Of a stretch of 64,000 bases of DNA, positions 33,367-42,028 are shown piece by piece (position 1 is the first letter of the stretch; the number at the start of each line of letters is the position of its first letter). The notes beneath the pieces were generated by a model. The model was given only the letters and a program-made list of their open reading frames with translations. It did no database searches and had not been told where the DNA came from. The DNA lies in contig NZ_JANBBE010000014.1 in the NCBI RefSeq assembly GCF_024648825.1, positions 124,001-188,000 of the forward strand, written 5' to 3'. This stretch comes from Lentzea californiensis (lineage in GTDB: Bacteria; Actinomycetota; Actinomycetes; Mycobacteriales; Pseudonocardiaceae). The translations under genes and the position numbers were made by a program.

Positions 33367-34934
33367 AAGGGCTTCGTCTCCGCTGCGATCTCACCGAGAA
33401 TGTCGCTCAACGGCCGGGCCGACTGCACACCCAGGGTCGCCGCCTGACCAGGAGGCACGGTCTCCGCGATGTCCGTCCCGGCACAGGTCACCCGCGACGC
33501 CGGCAGGATCCCCGACACCAGGTACTTGTTGACCAGCGTGTCGACGCAGGTGTTGCGGCGCAACGCGTAGTGGCCGTGCTGGCCGTCGTTGGCCACGCTG
33601 ATCAGCGGCTGGCTCAGGTGCTCCGCCATGACGCGGCCGTTGGCGAGCGGGGTCTGGGTGTCGCCGTCGGAGTTGACCACCAGGCCGGCCGGGTACTTGC
33701 GGGTGATGGCCGGGATCTTCTCCGGGCGCTGGAAGGCGCGGAACGTGCAGTTGGTCGGCGCCATGTAGTCGACGGTGCCGCCGTACGGGTTGGTGTCGCG
33801 CCAGCGCTTCATGTCGTTGTAGTAGGTGTTGACGTCGGAGAACCAGTCCCATTCGCACACCACGGCCTGGTAGGTGCCCGGTGACGTGGGCTCGATGTCG
33901 CCCTTCTTGAGTGCGGCCACGATCGCGGAGGCCTCTGCCGGGTCCGCGGCGCCCGCCTTGATCGAGGCGATGTGGCGGGAGAACGCGGCCCAGGAGCGGC
34001 GGTAGCGGGTGGCGCCCGCCGCGTAGTCGAAGGAGGTCACGTCCGCGTAGCCGCCGTGGGGGCCGGTCTTCAGGCGCGCGGCGATGGCGTCGAGTTCACC
34101 GCGCACCGCGGCGGGGGTGGTGCCGAGGCCGTAGGTGCCGTTGCGGGCGGCGGTCCACTCCGTCCACTTGCGGAGGTTGTCGGTGATCGCGTCCACCACG
34201 TCGACGTCCTGCTCGTGCCACGTCTTCAGCGGGTCCAGGGCGGAGTCGAGGACGCTGCGGTCGAGGCGCGTGGGAAACATCGAGCCGTAGACGGCGCCGA
34301 GCTGCGTGCCGTAGGAGTAGCCGACGTAGGAGATCTTCTTCTCCCCCATGGCCCCGCGGATGACGTCCATGTCGCGGGCGGTGTTCATGGTCGAGATGAA
34401 CCGGCGCATCTCACCGCCGCCGCGCTGGCAGTTGTCCTCGACCGCGCGGGCGTAGTCCGACCAGTTCGAGAGCTGCGCATCCGTTGGGCGCGAGGGGAAC
34501 TCGTCGTCCGACGGCGTGGAGACGCAGCGGATCTGCGTCGACCGGCCGACACCGCGCGGGTCCATGCCGATGACGTCGTAGATCTTCAGGACGTCGGTCT
34601 GGGCGTTGAACCAGTGCACGGCGCCGAGGCCCGAGCCTCCGGGTCCGCCGGGGTTCGTCATCAGCACGCCTCTGCGGCGCGCCGGATCTGTCGCCTTCTT
34701 GCGCGAGAGGGCGATCTCCAGGTTGCCGTTGCCCGGGTTCTTGTAGTCCATCGGCACGATGACGGTGGCGCACTCGACCCCCGCCGAGGGCGAGATCCAG
34801 CCCGCCGGGCACTCGGCCCAGGCGACGGTCTGCGTGTAGTACTCGTCCAACGGTCCCGGCGCCGCCTGGGCCGTTCCCACCAGGGACATGAACAGCGGAG
34901 CGACCAAAGCCGCCGCGCCCCAACGCTTCCTCAC
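33363..34934 (-). CDS. Secreted alpha/beta-hydrolase, S33 tripeptidyl-aminopeptidase-like
   Basis: The protein has 523 aa from GTG 34934 (GAGGGG upstream). A signal peptide (about 1-24, cleavage after AQA) is followed by VPMDYKNP (about 55-62), NPGGPGGSG (about 86-94, oxyanion loop) and the nucleophile motif GYSYGTQLG (about 186-194); the Asp lies in NSDGDTQTP and the His in DGQHGHYALRR. It is the type found in Streptomyces and mycobacteria as tripeptidyl aminopeptidases and SlpD/E-like exported hydrolases. It probably releases short peptides or esters from the cell envelope. The target is unknown. Confidence 0.87.
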   Translation of the reverse strand: MRKRWGAAALVAPLFMSLVGTAQAAPGPLDEYYTQTVAWAECPAGWISPSAGVECATVIVPMDYKNPGNGNLEIALSRKKATDPARRRGVLMTNPGGPGGSGLGAVHWFNAQTDVLKIYDVIGMDPRGVGRSTQIRCVSTPSDDEFPSRPTDAQLSNWSDYARAVEDNCQRGGGEMRRFISTMNTARDMDVIRGAMGEKKISYVGYSYGTQLGAVYGSMFPTRLDRSVLDSALDPLKTWHEQDVDVVDAITDNLRKWTEWTAARNGTYGLGTTPAAVRGELDAIAARLKTGPHGGYADVTSFDYAAGATRYRRSWAAFSRHIASIKAGAADPAEASAIVAALKKGDIEPTSPGTYQAVVCEWDWFSDVNTYYNDMKRWRDTNPYGGTVDYMAPTNCTFRAFQRPEKIPAITRKYPAGLVVNSDGDTQTPLANGRVMAEHLSQPLISVANDGQHGHYALRRNTCVDTLVNKYLVSGILPASRVTCAGTDIAETVPPGQAATLGVQSARPLSDILGEIAAETKPF

Positions 34935-35091
34935 CGCGTACCCCTCACGATCGTCGGCCAGCGGCAGAACGCTTCCGCAGTCGCCGGTCCGGTCGACACC
35001 CCCGAAGGTCGGGTGAAATTCACCGCACCGGCACCATTCGAGACGGTGGCACGCGAGGCGCGCGGACACCGCGGATGAGGTAGGAAGGGGT

Positions 35092-36078
35092 ATGGATCCG
35101 GTCAAGGCGTTGAAGCAGGTGGCCTTCCACCTCGAACGTGCCGGCGAGCCGACCTACCGCGTCCAGGCGTTCCGCAACGCGGCCGCCGTCCTCGCCGGCC
35201 TCGACCCCGCCGACGTCGAGAAACGGGCGAAGCTCGGCACGCTCACCGACCTCAAGGGCGTGGGCAAGTCGACGGCCGGGGTCGTCGCGGACGCGCTCGC
35301 GAACCGCGAGCCGTCGTACCTGGCGAAGCTCCGGCACGTCGACATCACCGGCGGCGAGGAGATGCGCGCGCGGCTGAAGGGCGACTGCCACGTCCACTCC
35401 GACTGGTCCGACGGCGGCAGCCCGATCAGGGACATGGCCGAGGCGGCACGCGATCTCGGCCACGAGTTCATGGTGCTGACGGACCACTCCCCGCGGCTGA
35501 CCGTCGCGAATGGACTGTCCCGGGAGCGGCTCGAGAAGCAGCTCGAGGTCGTCGCGGAGCTCAACGCCGAGCTGGCGCCGTTCGTGGTCCTCACCGGGAT
35601 CGAGGTCGACATCCTCGACGACGGTTCGCTCGACCAGGACGAGAACCTGCTGGCACGCCTCGACGTCGTGGTCGCGAGCGTCCACTCGAAACTGAAGATG
35701 CCGCGCGCCGAGATGACCCGCAGGATGGTCAACGCGGTCAAGAACCCGCACGTCGACGTCCTCGGCCACTGCACGGGCCGGCTGGTCGTGGGCAAGGGCC
35801 GCCCGGAGTCCCAGTTCGACGCCGTCCAGGTCTTCGAGGCCTGCGCCGAGCACGGCACCGCCGTCGAGATCAACTCACGGCCGGAACGCCTCGACCCCCC
35901 GCGCCGGCTGCTCAGCCTGGCCGTCGACGCCGGGTGCACGTTCTCCATCGACAGCGACGCGCACGCGCCCGGCCAGCTCGACTGGCTGAACTACGGCTGC
36001 GCGCGGGCGGAGGAGTGCGGTGTCGAACCGGACCAGGTGATCAACACGAGGAGCGCAGCCCGGCTGCTGTCCGGGTGA
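35092..36078 (+). CDS. PHP-domain metal-dependent phosphoesterase (PolX-like without polymerase)
   Basis: The 328-aa protein starts at ATG 35092. Residues about 1-95 are a helix-hairpin-helix region (GVGKSTAGVVADAL) as in the N-terminus of PolX-type proteins, and about 98-320 form a PHP domain with the metal-ligand set DCHVHSDWSDGG (HxH, D), VLTDHS, GIEVDI, ASVHSK, GHC, EINSRPERLD and DSDAHAPG. The nucleotidyltransferase polymerase domain of PolX is missing. A role as 3'-5' exonuclease or phosphatase is likely. The end overlaps the convergent neighbour by 38 bp. Confidence 0.85.
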   Translation: MDPVKALKQVAFHLERAGEPTYRVQAFRNAAAVLAGLDPADVEKRAKLGTLTDLKGVGKSTAGVVADALANREPSYLAKLRHVDITGGEEMRARLKGDCHVHSDWSDGGSPIRDMAEAARDLGHEFMVLTDHSPRLTVANGLSRERLEKQLEVVAELNAELAPFVVLTGIEVDILDDGSLDQDENLLARLDVVVASVHSKLKMPRAEMTRRMVNAVKNPHVDVLGHCTGRLVVGKGRPESQFDAVQVFEACAEHGTAVEINSRPERLDPPRRLLSLAVDAGCTFSIDSDAHAPGQLDWLNYGCARAEECGVEPDQVINTRSAARLLSG

Positions 36079-36694
36079 GGTGCTCGTACCAGGACACGAG
36101 CGGCCCGGTGTCGGCCAGCGCGCGGACCAGGGCGACCCGGCACAGGTCGCGGACGGGCTCGGGGTCCCACGCGGCCAGCAGGTCGGGAAGCGACCCGAGT
36201 GACCCGAGCGCGTACCGCTCCAGCCCGGCGCAGATCGGCACGACCGTCCCGTCCGCCCGCACCACGAGCGGATCGACCCGCATGAACGCTGTGGGATCGG
36301 CCCGCAGCAAGGCGGTGGACGTGACGTCGAACTGCACCTCGACGGCGTCATCCTCCGCGACCCGGTTCAGCTCCACGGCCGCGTAGACGAGATCGACCCG
36401 GTCGACGCCGTGCGGCCGCACCCGCACCTTGCGGGCGCCTTCGGCCACGGCTTCGGCGGCCAGGCCCCGCAGCATCGTCACGTTGTCCGGCACCAAGTCG
36501 ATCAGCACCGTCACCCGGTGCCCGGCTGCGGCGTGTTCCCCCACCTCGTCCAGCGCGACCACGAGCTCGGCCCCTGGCACGGCCGCGAGCCAGCGAGGGT
36601 CGCAGACCTCGACTCCCATGTTCTGATGGAGCGGGCAGCGGGCGTGGAAATACCGATCCGCCCCGGCAGTCACCCCCTGGAGGGGTTTTCCCAC
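36041..36694 (-). CDS. Hypothetical protein with radical-SAM-like C-terminus, no cluster motif
   Basis: A 217-aa frame starts at GTG 36694; GTG 36671 (after CAGGGG) and ATG 36620 are alternatives. Codon usage is consistent with coding. Residues about 145-205 (DPLVVRADGTVVPICAGLERYALGSLG) resemble the C-terminal part of actinobacterial radical-SAM enzymes, but the CxxxCxxC cluster motif and the rest of the barrel are not present, and CPLHQN near the N-terminus does not replace it. It may be a truncated remnant or an unrelated family. It overlaps the PHP gene by 38 bp. Confidence 0.5.
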   Translation of the reverse strand: MGKPLQGVTAGADRYFHARCPLHQNMGVEVCDPRWLAAVPGAELVVALDEVGEHAAAGHRVTVLIDLVPDNVTMLRGLAAEAVAEGARKVRVRPHGVDRVDLVYAAVELNRVAEDDAVEVQFDVTSTALLRADPTAFMRVDPLVVRADGTVVPICAGLERYALGSLGSLPDLLAAWDPEPVRDLCRVALVRALADTGPLVSWYEHLTRTAAGLRSSC

Positions 36695-36792
36695 CGTTCA
36701 CCCAACCGCCGCCGAACGATCATTGGTGACCGAACCACCGCGCCCCTACTCTTCGCGACGGCCCATGTCCGCCCACCACCACAAGGACAGGC

Positions 36793-38151
36793 ATGTCACG
36801 ACGCAGGGCTCCTTTGGCCGTGCTCTCCACCGTCATCGTCACGGCGGCCACACTCACCGCCTCCACCGCAGCTCTCGCTGCCACCACCACCTTCACGCCC
36901 ACCGCCGACACCTACGTCGACAACGGGTCCACCGGCACGAACTACGGCACGTCCGGCCAGCTCGGCATCGACAACTCGTCGATCAAGCGGTCGTTCCTCA
37001 AGTTCACCGTCTCCGGGATCACCGGCAGCGTCAGCAACGCCAAGCTGCGCATCCACACCGACGACGTCTCCGGCGCGCAGAGCCCGAACGGCGGCACGTT
37101 CAGGGTGATGTCCAACGTCAGCTGGACCGAGACCGCGGTGACCTGGAACAACCAGCCCGCGATCGACGGCGCCACGCTCGGTTCGCTCGGCTCGGTCGTG
37201 CGCAACGCCTGGTACGAGGTCGACGTCACCGGCTACGTCACGGGCAACGGCACCTACAGCATCGGCATCACGTCGAGCAGCACGGACGGCGCCGACTACG
37301 ACTCCCGCGAGTCCGGTTCCACCGCACCGCAGCTCGTCGTCACCGACGGCACGATCCCGCCTCCCGGCGACCCGGTCTGGGTCGGCGCGGGCGACATCGC
37401 CGACTCCGGTTCCGGTGACACGGCCACGGCCGCGTTGCTGGACAACATCCAGGGCACCGTCTGGACCACGGGCGACAACGTCTACCCGGACGGCACCGCG
37501 AGCCAGTTCAACACCTACTACGAGCCCACGTGGGGCCGGCACAAGGCGCGCACCAGGCCAACGCCGGGCAACCACGACTACCACACCAGTGGCGCCACGG
37601 GTTACTACAACTACTTCGGCGCACAGGCCGGGCCGTCCGGCCGCGGTCACTACTCCTACGACCTCGGCAACTGGCACATCGTGTCGCTGAACTCCAACAT
37701 CAGCATGTCGGCGGGCAGCGCGCAGGAGCAGTGGCTGCGGCAGGACCTGGCGGCGAGCACGAAGCCGTGCACCGCGGCGTACTGGCACCACCCGCTGTTC
37801 ACCAGCGGCGCCAACCACTCGCCCTCGACGGCCACCAGGCCGTTGTTCCAGGCGCTGTACGACGCCAACGCCGACGTGGTGGTCTTCGGTCACAACCACC
37901 AGTACGAGCGGTTCGCCCCGCAGAACCCCACGGGCGGGCTGGACAACTCGCGGGGCATCCGGACGTTCGTCGCGGGCATGGGCGGCGCGGGCGCCTACGG
38001 CTTCGGCACGATCAAGCCCAACAGCGAGGCCCGCAACACCGGCACGCGCGGCGTGCTGAAGCTGACGCTGCACAGCAACAGCTTCGACTGGCAGTTCGTC
38101 CCCGAGGCGGGCAAGACCTACACCGACAGCGGCACGACCAACTGCCACTGA
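36793..38151 (+). CDS. Secreted metallophosphoesterase with N-terminal DNRLRE/CBM96-like domain
   Basis: This 452-aa protein starts at ATG 36793 after AAGGACAGGC. A signal peptide (about 1-30) is followed by a DNRLRE-type carbohydrate-binding beta-sandwich (about 32-185: TADTYVDNGSTGTNYG, WTETAVTWNNQPA) and a calcineurin-like metallophosphatase domain (about 200-445: GAGDIADSGSGDTATA, WTTGDNVYPDG, TPGNHDYH, YWHHPLF, VVFGHNHQYERF). The metal-ligand set (D, D, N-H, H, H-x-H) is complete. It likely removes phosphate from extracellular compounds while bound to a polysaccharide. Confidence 0.87.
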   Translation: MSRRRAPLAVLSTVIVTAATLTASTAALAATTTFTPTADTYVDNGSTGTNYGTSGQLGIDNSSIKRSFLKFTVSGITGSVSNAKLRIHTDDVSGAQSPNGGTFRVMSNVSWTETAVTWNNQPAIDGATLGSLGSVVRNAWYEVDVTGYVTGNGTYSIGITSSSTDGADYDSRESGSTAPQLVVTDGTIPPPGDPVWVGAGDIADSGSGDTATAALLDNIQGTVWTTGDNVYPDGTASQFNTYYEPTWGRHKARTRPTPGNHDYHTSGATGYYNYFGAQAGPSGRGHYSYDLGNWHIVSLNSNISMSAGSAQEQWLRQDLAASTKPCTAAYWHHPLFTSGANHSPSTATRPLFQALYDANADVVVFGHNHQYERFAPQNPTGGLDNSRGIRTFVAGMGGAGAYGFGTIKPNSEARNTGTRGVLKLTLHSNSFDWQFVPEAGKTYTDSGTTNCH

Positions 38152-38171
38152 CGGACCGCTGGAGGCCGATG

Positions 38172-39374
38172 ATGTACCTGTCCACATTAGACAAGCCGAA
38201 GTCAGCGAACTGGAAAGGGCTGAGCGGCAACGTCTTCGCGCTCGGCACGGTCAGCCTCATCACCGACGTCTCGTCGGAGATGGTGGCCGCGGTCCTGCCG
38301 CTGTACCTGGTCATCGGCCTCCAGCTCAGTCCCGCCGCGTACGGGCTGATCGACGGCGTCTACACCGGCGCCACCACGCTCCTCAGACTCGCGGGCGGCT
38401 ACCTCGCCGACCGGACGAACAAGCGCAAGGCCGTCGCCGGCTTCGGTTACGGCGTCTCGGCGGTCGCCAAGCTCGGACTCCTCGCCGCCGGGAACTCCCT
38501 GACCGCGCTGGGCTTCGTGATCACCGCCGACCGCGCGGGCAAGGGCCTGCGGACCGCCCCGCGCGACGCGCTGATCACCCTCTCGACGCCCAGCGGCGAC
38601 CTGGGACGGGCGTTCGGCGTGCACCGGGCGATGGACGGCATCGGCGCGTTCGCCGGGCCGCTGGTCGCGATGGCCGTGCTCGCGGCCTCCGCCCAGTCGT
38701 TCGACGCCGTGTTCGTCACCAGCGCCTGCATCGCCGCGTTCGGCGTGCTGGTGCTCGTGCTTTACGTGCGGGACCGGCCGGAACCCCTGGCACGCAGGGA
38801 GCCTCTCAAACTCGCGCTGCTCAAGGACCCGGCCGTCCGCCGGATCGTGCTGGCCGCGTCGCTGCTCGGCCTGGTCACCATCGGCGACGGCTTCGTGTAC
38901 CTGTTGCTGCAGAAGCGCGAAGGGCTGGCGTTCGGCTGGTTCCCGTTGCTCGCCGTGGGCACGAGTCTGGTCTACCTGCTGCTCGCCGCGCCACTGGGCG
39001 CACTCGCCGACAGGGTCGGCAGGCTCAGGGTCATGCTGGCCGGATACGGCGCGCTGACCGTCGTCTACCTGCTGCTGCACGGACCGTTGGGCGGCTGGCC
39101 GCTCCTCGTGCTGGTGGTGCTGCTCTACGGCGTCTTCTACGCGTGCACGGACGGCGTGCTGATGGCGCTCGCGGGCCCGGTCCTGCCGGAACGCCTGCGC
39201 ACCACTGGGATCGCGCTGATCCAAAGTGGACAGGCGCTCGCCTACCTCGGCTCGTCCGTGCTGTTCGGTCTCGCCTGGCAGTTCTGGAGTCCCGAAGCCG
39301 CCACCCGGATCGCCGCCGTCGCGGTGGTCTGCGCCCTGATCGCCACCGCCGCACTGCTGGGACGCCGCCCGTGA
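38172..39374 (+). CDS. MFS transporter
   Basis: The product has 400 aa; I chose ATG 38172 for its spacing to GGAGG (38161-38165), although ATG 38169 is adjacent and in frame. About 12 transmembrane helices can be counted. The motif GGYLADRTNKRKAVAGFGY in the loop between helices 2 and 3 and DRAGKGLRTAPRDALI are characteristic of the MFS subgroup of actinobacteria and cyanobacteria; GLRTAPRDALI is common in that group. The substrate is unknown. It overlaps the next gene by 4 bp (GTGA), so the pair is cotranscribed. Confidence 0.85.
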   Translation: MYLSTLDKPKSANWKGLSGNVFALGTVSLITDVSSEMVAAVLPLYLVIGLQLSPAAYGLIDGVYTGATTLLRLAGGYLADRTNKRKAVAGFGYGVSAVAKLGLLAAGNSLTALGFVITADRAGKGLRTAPRDALITLSTPSGDLGRAFGVHRAMDGIGAFAGPLVAMAVLAASAQSFDAVFVTSACIAAFGVLVLVLYVRDRPEPLARREPLKLALLKDPAVRRIVLAASLLGLVTIGDGFVYLLLQKREGLAFGWFPLLAVGTSLVYLLLAAPLGALADRVGRLRVMLAGYGALTVVYLLLHGPLGGWPLLVLVVLLYGVFYACTDGVLMALAGPVLPERLRTTGIALIQSGQALAYLGSSVLFGLAWQFWSPEAATRIAAVAVVCALIATAALLGRRP

Positions 39375-40327
39375 CCAAGCGCCTGCTGATCACCCTGACC
39401 GCCGCCGTCCTGCTCGGGGGAGTCGCCGCCGGCTACACCGCGCTGTCCGGTGTTACGCCGGACGACGCCGCGCAGTCCGTTCCGGCCGGTGCCGGGCCAA
39501 GGCTGATGGTCCTGAGCAACGGCAAGCTCTCCACGGTGTCGCGGACCGACCCGGCCGGGTCGCGGGAGGTCACCGAGCAACGCTGCGACCGCGTCTACTC
39601 GGCCGCAGGCACGATCTCCTGCCTGCGGCCGGTCGGAGCGCTGAAGGCGAGCGAACTGGCCGTGCTCGACCGCGATCTGAAGGAGCTCAGGACGGTCCCG
39701 CTGACCGGGTTCCCGAACCGCACGCGGGTGTCGGCCAGCGGCCGGATGGTGGCGTGGACGCTGTTCGTCGACGGGCATTCCTACGCCGCCAACGGGTTCT
39801 CCACCAGCACCGGCATCCTCGACACGAAGACCGGCGCGCTGGTCGCGTCGCTGGAGGAGTTCGCGGTCGAGGGCATGCCGCAGCGGCCGGTCGACACGAA
39901 CTACTGGGGCGTCACGTTCACCGCCGACGACAACCGCTTCTACGCCACCATGTCCACCGGCGGCCACCGCTACCTGCTCGAAGGCGACTTCGCGGCGCGC
40001 AAGATCCGTCCGCTCACGGACTTGGACGACGTCGAGTGCCCGTCGCTCTCCCCGGACGGCACCCGCGTCGCCTACAAGAAGGCGGTCGGCGGCGACCCGC
40101 AGAAGGGCTGGCGGGTGTCCGTGCTCGACCTGGCGACGCGCCGGATCACCGAGCTCGCCGAGACCCGCAGCGTCGACGACCAACCGGCCTGGGTCGACGA
40201 CAGGACCGTCGCGTACGGCATCCAGCGCGACGACGGGCTCAACGACGTGTGGTCCGTGCCCGCGGACGGCACCGGGACGCCCGCGATCCTGGTCCCGGAG
40301 GCGAGCTCTCCCGCGCCGATCACGTAG
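39371..40327 (+). CDS. TolB-like beta-propeller protein, membrane-anchored
   Basis: The 318-aa protein starts at GTG 39371, overlapping the MFS gene by 4 bp. An N-terminal transmembrane/signal segment (about residues 5-24) precedes beta-propeller blades of the PD40/WD40-like type (SPDGTRVAYKKAVGGD, FTADDNRFYATM, VDDRTVAYGIQRDD). It is probably an extracytoplasmic binding protein that acts with the transporter; the ligand is unknown. Confidence 0.75.
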   Translation: MTKRLLITLTAAVLLGGVAAGYTALSGVTPDDAAQSVPAGAGPRLMVLSNGKLSTVSRTDPAGSREVTEQRCDRVYSAAGTISCLRPVGALKASELAVLDRDLKELRTVPLTGFPNRTRVSASGRMVAWTLFVDGHSYAANGFSTSTGILDTKTGALVASLEEFAVEGMPQRPVDTNYWGVTFTADDNRFYATMSTGGHRYLLEGDFAARKIRPLTDLDDVECPSLSPDGTRVAYKKAVGGDPQKGWRVSVLDLATRRITELAETRSVDDQPAWVDDRTVAYGIQRDDGLNDVWSVPADGTGTPAILVPEASSPAPIT

Positions 40328-40438
40328 ATCGGCAGGATTGGGCAAGAGTGCGACAGCATCGATCTCCTGTCCACCCTGTTCAAGCTGATCTGATGAGTCC
40401 ATCGCCAGAACAGCGGAACGAACAGAAGGTAGGAACAG

Positions 40439-40744
40439 ATGAGCGTCGAGCACGGTTTCCACGCCACCCTCACCGCCCGGCCCGGCAAGCGCGACGAAGT
40501 GGTCGAGTTCCTGCTCAACGCACCGTCGCTGACCAACGACGACTGCGTGGTCTTCCTGGTCAGCCGCTCGGCCGGCAACCCGGACGTCGTCCACGTGACC
40601 GAGGGCTGGACGACGGCCGAGGCGCACAGCGCGTTCTTCGCCACCGAGGAGGCGCAGGCTCTCGTCGCGAACCTCCAGACCCTGCTCGACGGCGAGTCCA
40701 CGTATTCCGACGAGCTGCCCGTCGGCGGAAAGGCGGCGTTCTGA
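40439..40744 (+). CDS. Antibiotic biosynthesis monooxygenase (ABM)-family protein
   Basis: This 101-aa protein starts at ATG 40439. The pattern FHATLTARPGKRDEVVEFL, VFLVSRSAGNPDVVHVTEGWTTAEAH and FFATEEAQAL fits the dimeric alpha/beta ABM fold (ferredoxin-like, PF03992). Members include quinol monooxygenases and hydroxylases of polyketide-like compounds. It is in an operon with the esterase that follows (1-bp overlap), so an oxidation-plus-hydrolysis pair is possible. Confidence 0.8.
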   Translation: MSVEHGFHATLTARPGKRDEVVEFLLNAPSLTNDDCVVFLVSRSAGNPDVVHVTEGWTTAEAHSAFFATEEAQALVANLQTLLDGESTYSDELPVGGKAAF

Positions 40745-41643
40745 TGTCCCGCCCGGCCATCGACCCCGAGCTGCGCACACTCCTCGCCGGCATGCCGCTG
40801 GGGATCGAGCTCACCTACGAGCTGCTCCAGCAGATCCGCCAGATGCCGTCGCCACCGTTCAAGACCGACGCCGAACGGCACGACGTCACGGTCGGCGAGA
40901 TCACGCTGACCGTCTTCCGCCCCAAGGGACTCACCGAGCCCGCGCCGTGCGTCTACTGGATCCACGGTGGCGGCATGATGATGGGCGACCGCTTCTCCCA
41001 GATCGACATCCCCCTGCAGTGGCTGGAAGAACTCGGCGTCGTCGTGGTCACGGTGGAACACCGGCTCGCTCCGGAGGCGAACGGGACGACACTCGTCGAG
41101 GACTGCTACCGCGGCCTCTTGTGGACGGCCGAGAACGCGGAAGCCCTCGGCATCGGGAAGATCGTCGTGGCGGGCATCAGCGCCGGCGGCGGTCTGGCCG
41201 CCGGGATCACGCTGATGGCCCGCGACCGGGGCGGCCCGGAGATCGCGGCCCAGGTGCTGATCTGCCCGATGCTCGACCACCGCAACAACACCACGTCCAG
41301 CACGCAGTACTCGGGCGAACCCGGGGTGTGGACGCGGGAGATGAACGAGTTCGGCTGGCGCTCGGTGCTCGGCGACCTCACGGACGTTCCCGGTTACGTG
41401 TCACCGGCTTTGGCCGAGGACCTGTCCGGGTTGCCCGCCACGTACGTCGACACCGGGACGGCGGAGGTGTTCCGCGACGAGGACGTCGCCTACGCGTCCC
41501 GCATCTGGGCGGCGGGCGGTGACGCCGAACTGCACACGTGGGCAGGCGGGTTCCACGGCTTCGACGCGATCTTCCCCGACGCCGGGCTTTCCGTCCGGGC
41601 GAGGCGCACGCGCACCGATTGGCTTGAGCGCCGTTTGTCCTAG
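40744..41643 (+). CDS. Alpha/beta-hydrolase of the hormone-sensitive-lipase (HSL) family
   Basis: The 299-aa protein starts at ATG 40744, overlapping the preceding stop (TGATG). The HSL oxyanion motif WIHGGGMMMGD (about residues 67-77), nucleophile GISAGGG (about 144-150), the Asp in the DTGTAEVFRDED region and the His in GFHGFD are all present. There is no signal peptide. It probably hydrolyses short-chain esters. It overlaps the convergent next gene by 4 bp. Confidence 0.87.
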   Translation: MSRPAIDPELRTLLAGMPLGIELTYELLQQIRQMPSPPFKTDAERHDVTVGEITLTVFRPKGLTEPAPCVYWIHGGGMMMGDRFSQIDIPLQWLEELGVVVVTVEHRLAPEANGTTLVEDCYRGLLWTAENAEALGIGKIVVAGISAGGGLAAGITLMARDRGGPEIAAQVLICPMLDHRNNTTSSTQYSGEPGVWTREMNEFGWRSVLGDLTDVPGYVSPALAEDLSGLPATYVDTGTAEVFRDEDVAYASRIWAAGGDAELHTWAGGFHGFDAIFPDAGLSVRARRTRTDWLERRLS

Positions 41644-41954
41644 ATGGGGAGAGGCCTCATCCGGTCCGGCATGTGCGCGCGAAGCGTGTCGTGCAACGCC
41701 GACACCTCGTCGGCGTCCAGCAGAACGGACCCCGTCTCGCACGCCAGCACCGCCTCACCGGTGCGCTGGTCGGGCACGTACCGCAGTGCCACGTCCGGCA
41801 CGGTGCACGACTGCGCCTGACGAATCGCGGTCAGCAACTCCGACACCCGCTCGTACCCCAGCCGCGCGCTCCAGAGCGACGCGGCCGGGGGACGGACGAA
41901 CAACCGGAGGCCTCCGGTGGAGCGGCGAACCTCGACGCACGACAGCACCGTCAC
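41640..41954 (-). CDS. Hypothetical actinobacterial protein
   Basis: A 104-aa, charged, soluble protein with VEVRRSTGGLRLFVRP and ACETGSVLLDADEVSALHDTLRAH. I do not recognise a family; the alternating strands suggest a small alpha/beta fold. It lies alone between the esterase and the Liv operon, convergent with the esterase. Confidence 0.55.
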   Translation of the reverse strand: MTVLSCVEVRRSTGGLRLFVRPPAASLWSARLGYERVSELLTAIRQAQSCTVPDVALRYVPDQRTGEAVLACETGSVLLDADEVSALHDTLRAHMPDRMRPLPI

Positions 41955-42028
41955 AACCTCCTACCAAGCCTCAGCAGCGAGACTAGTCAGAGATGTCCGG
42001 TTTCAGCGTCGGGTGTCACCCGTTCGGT

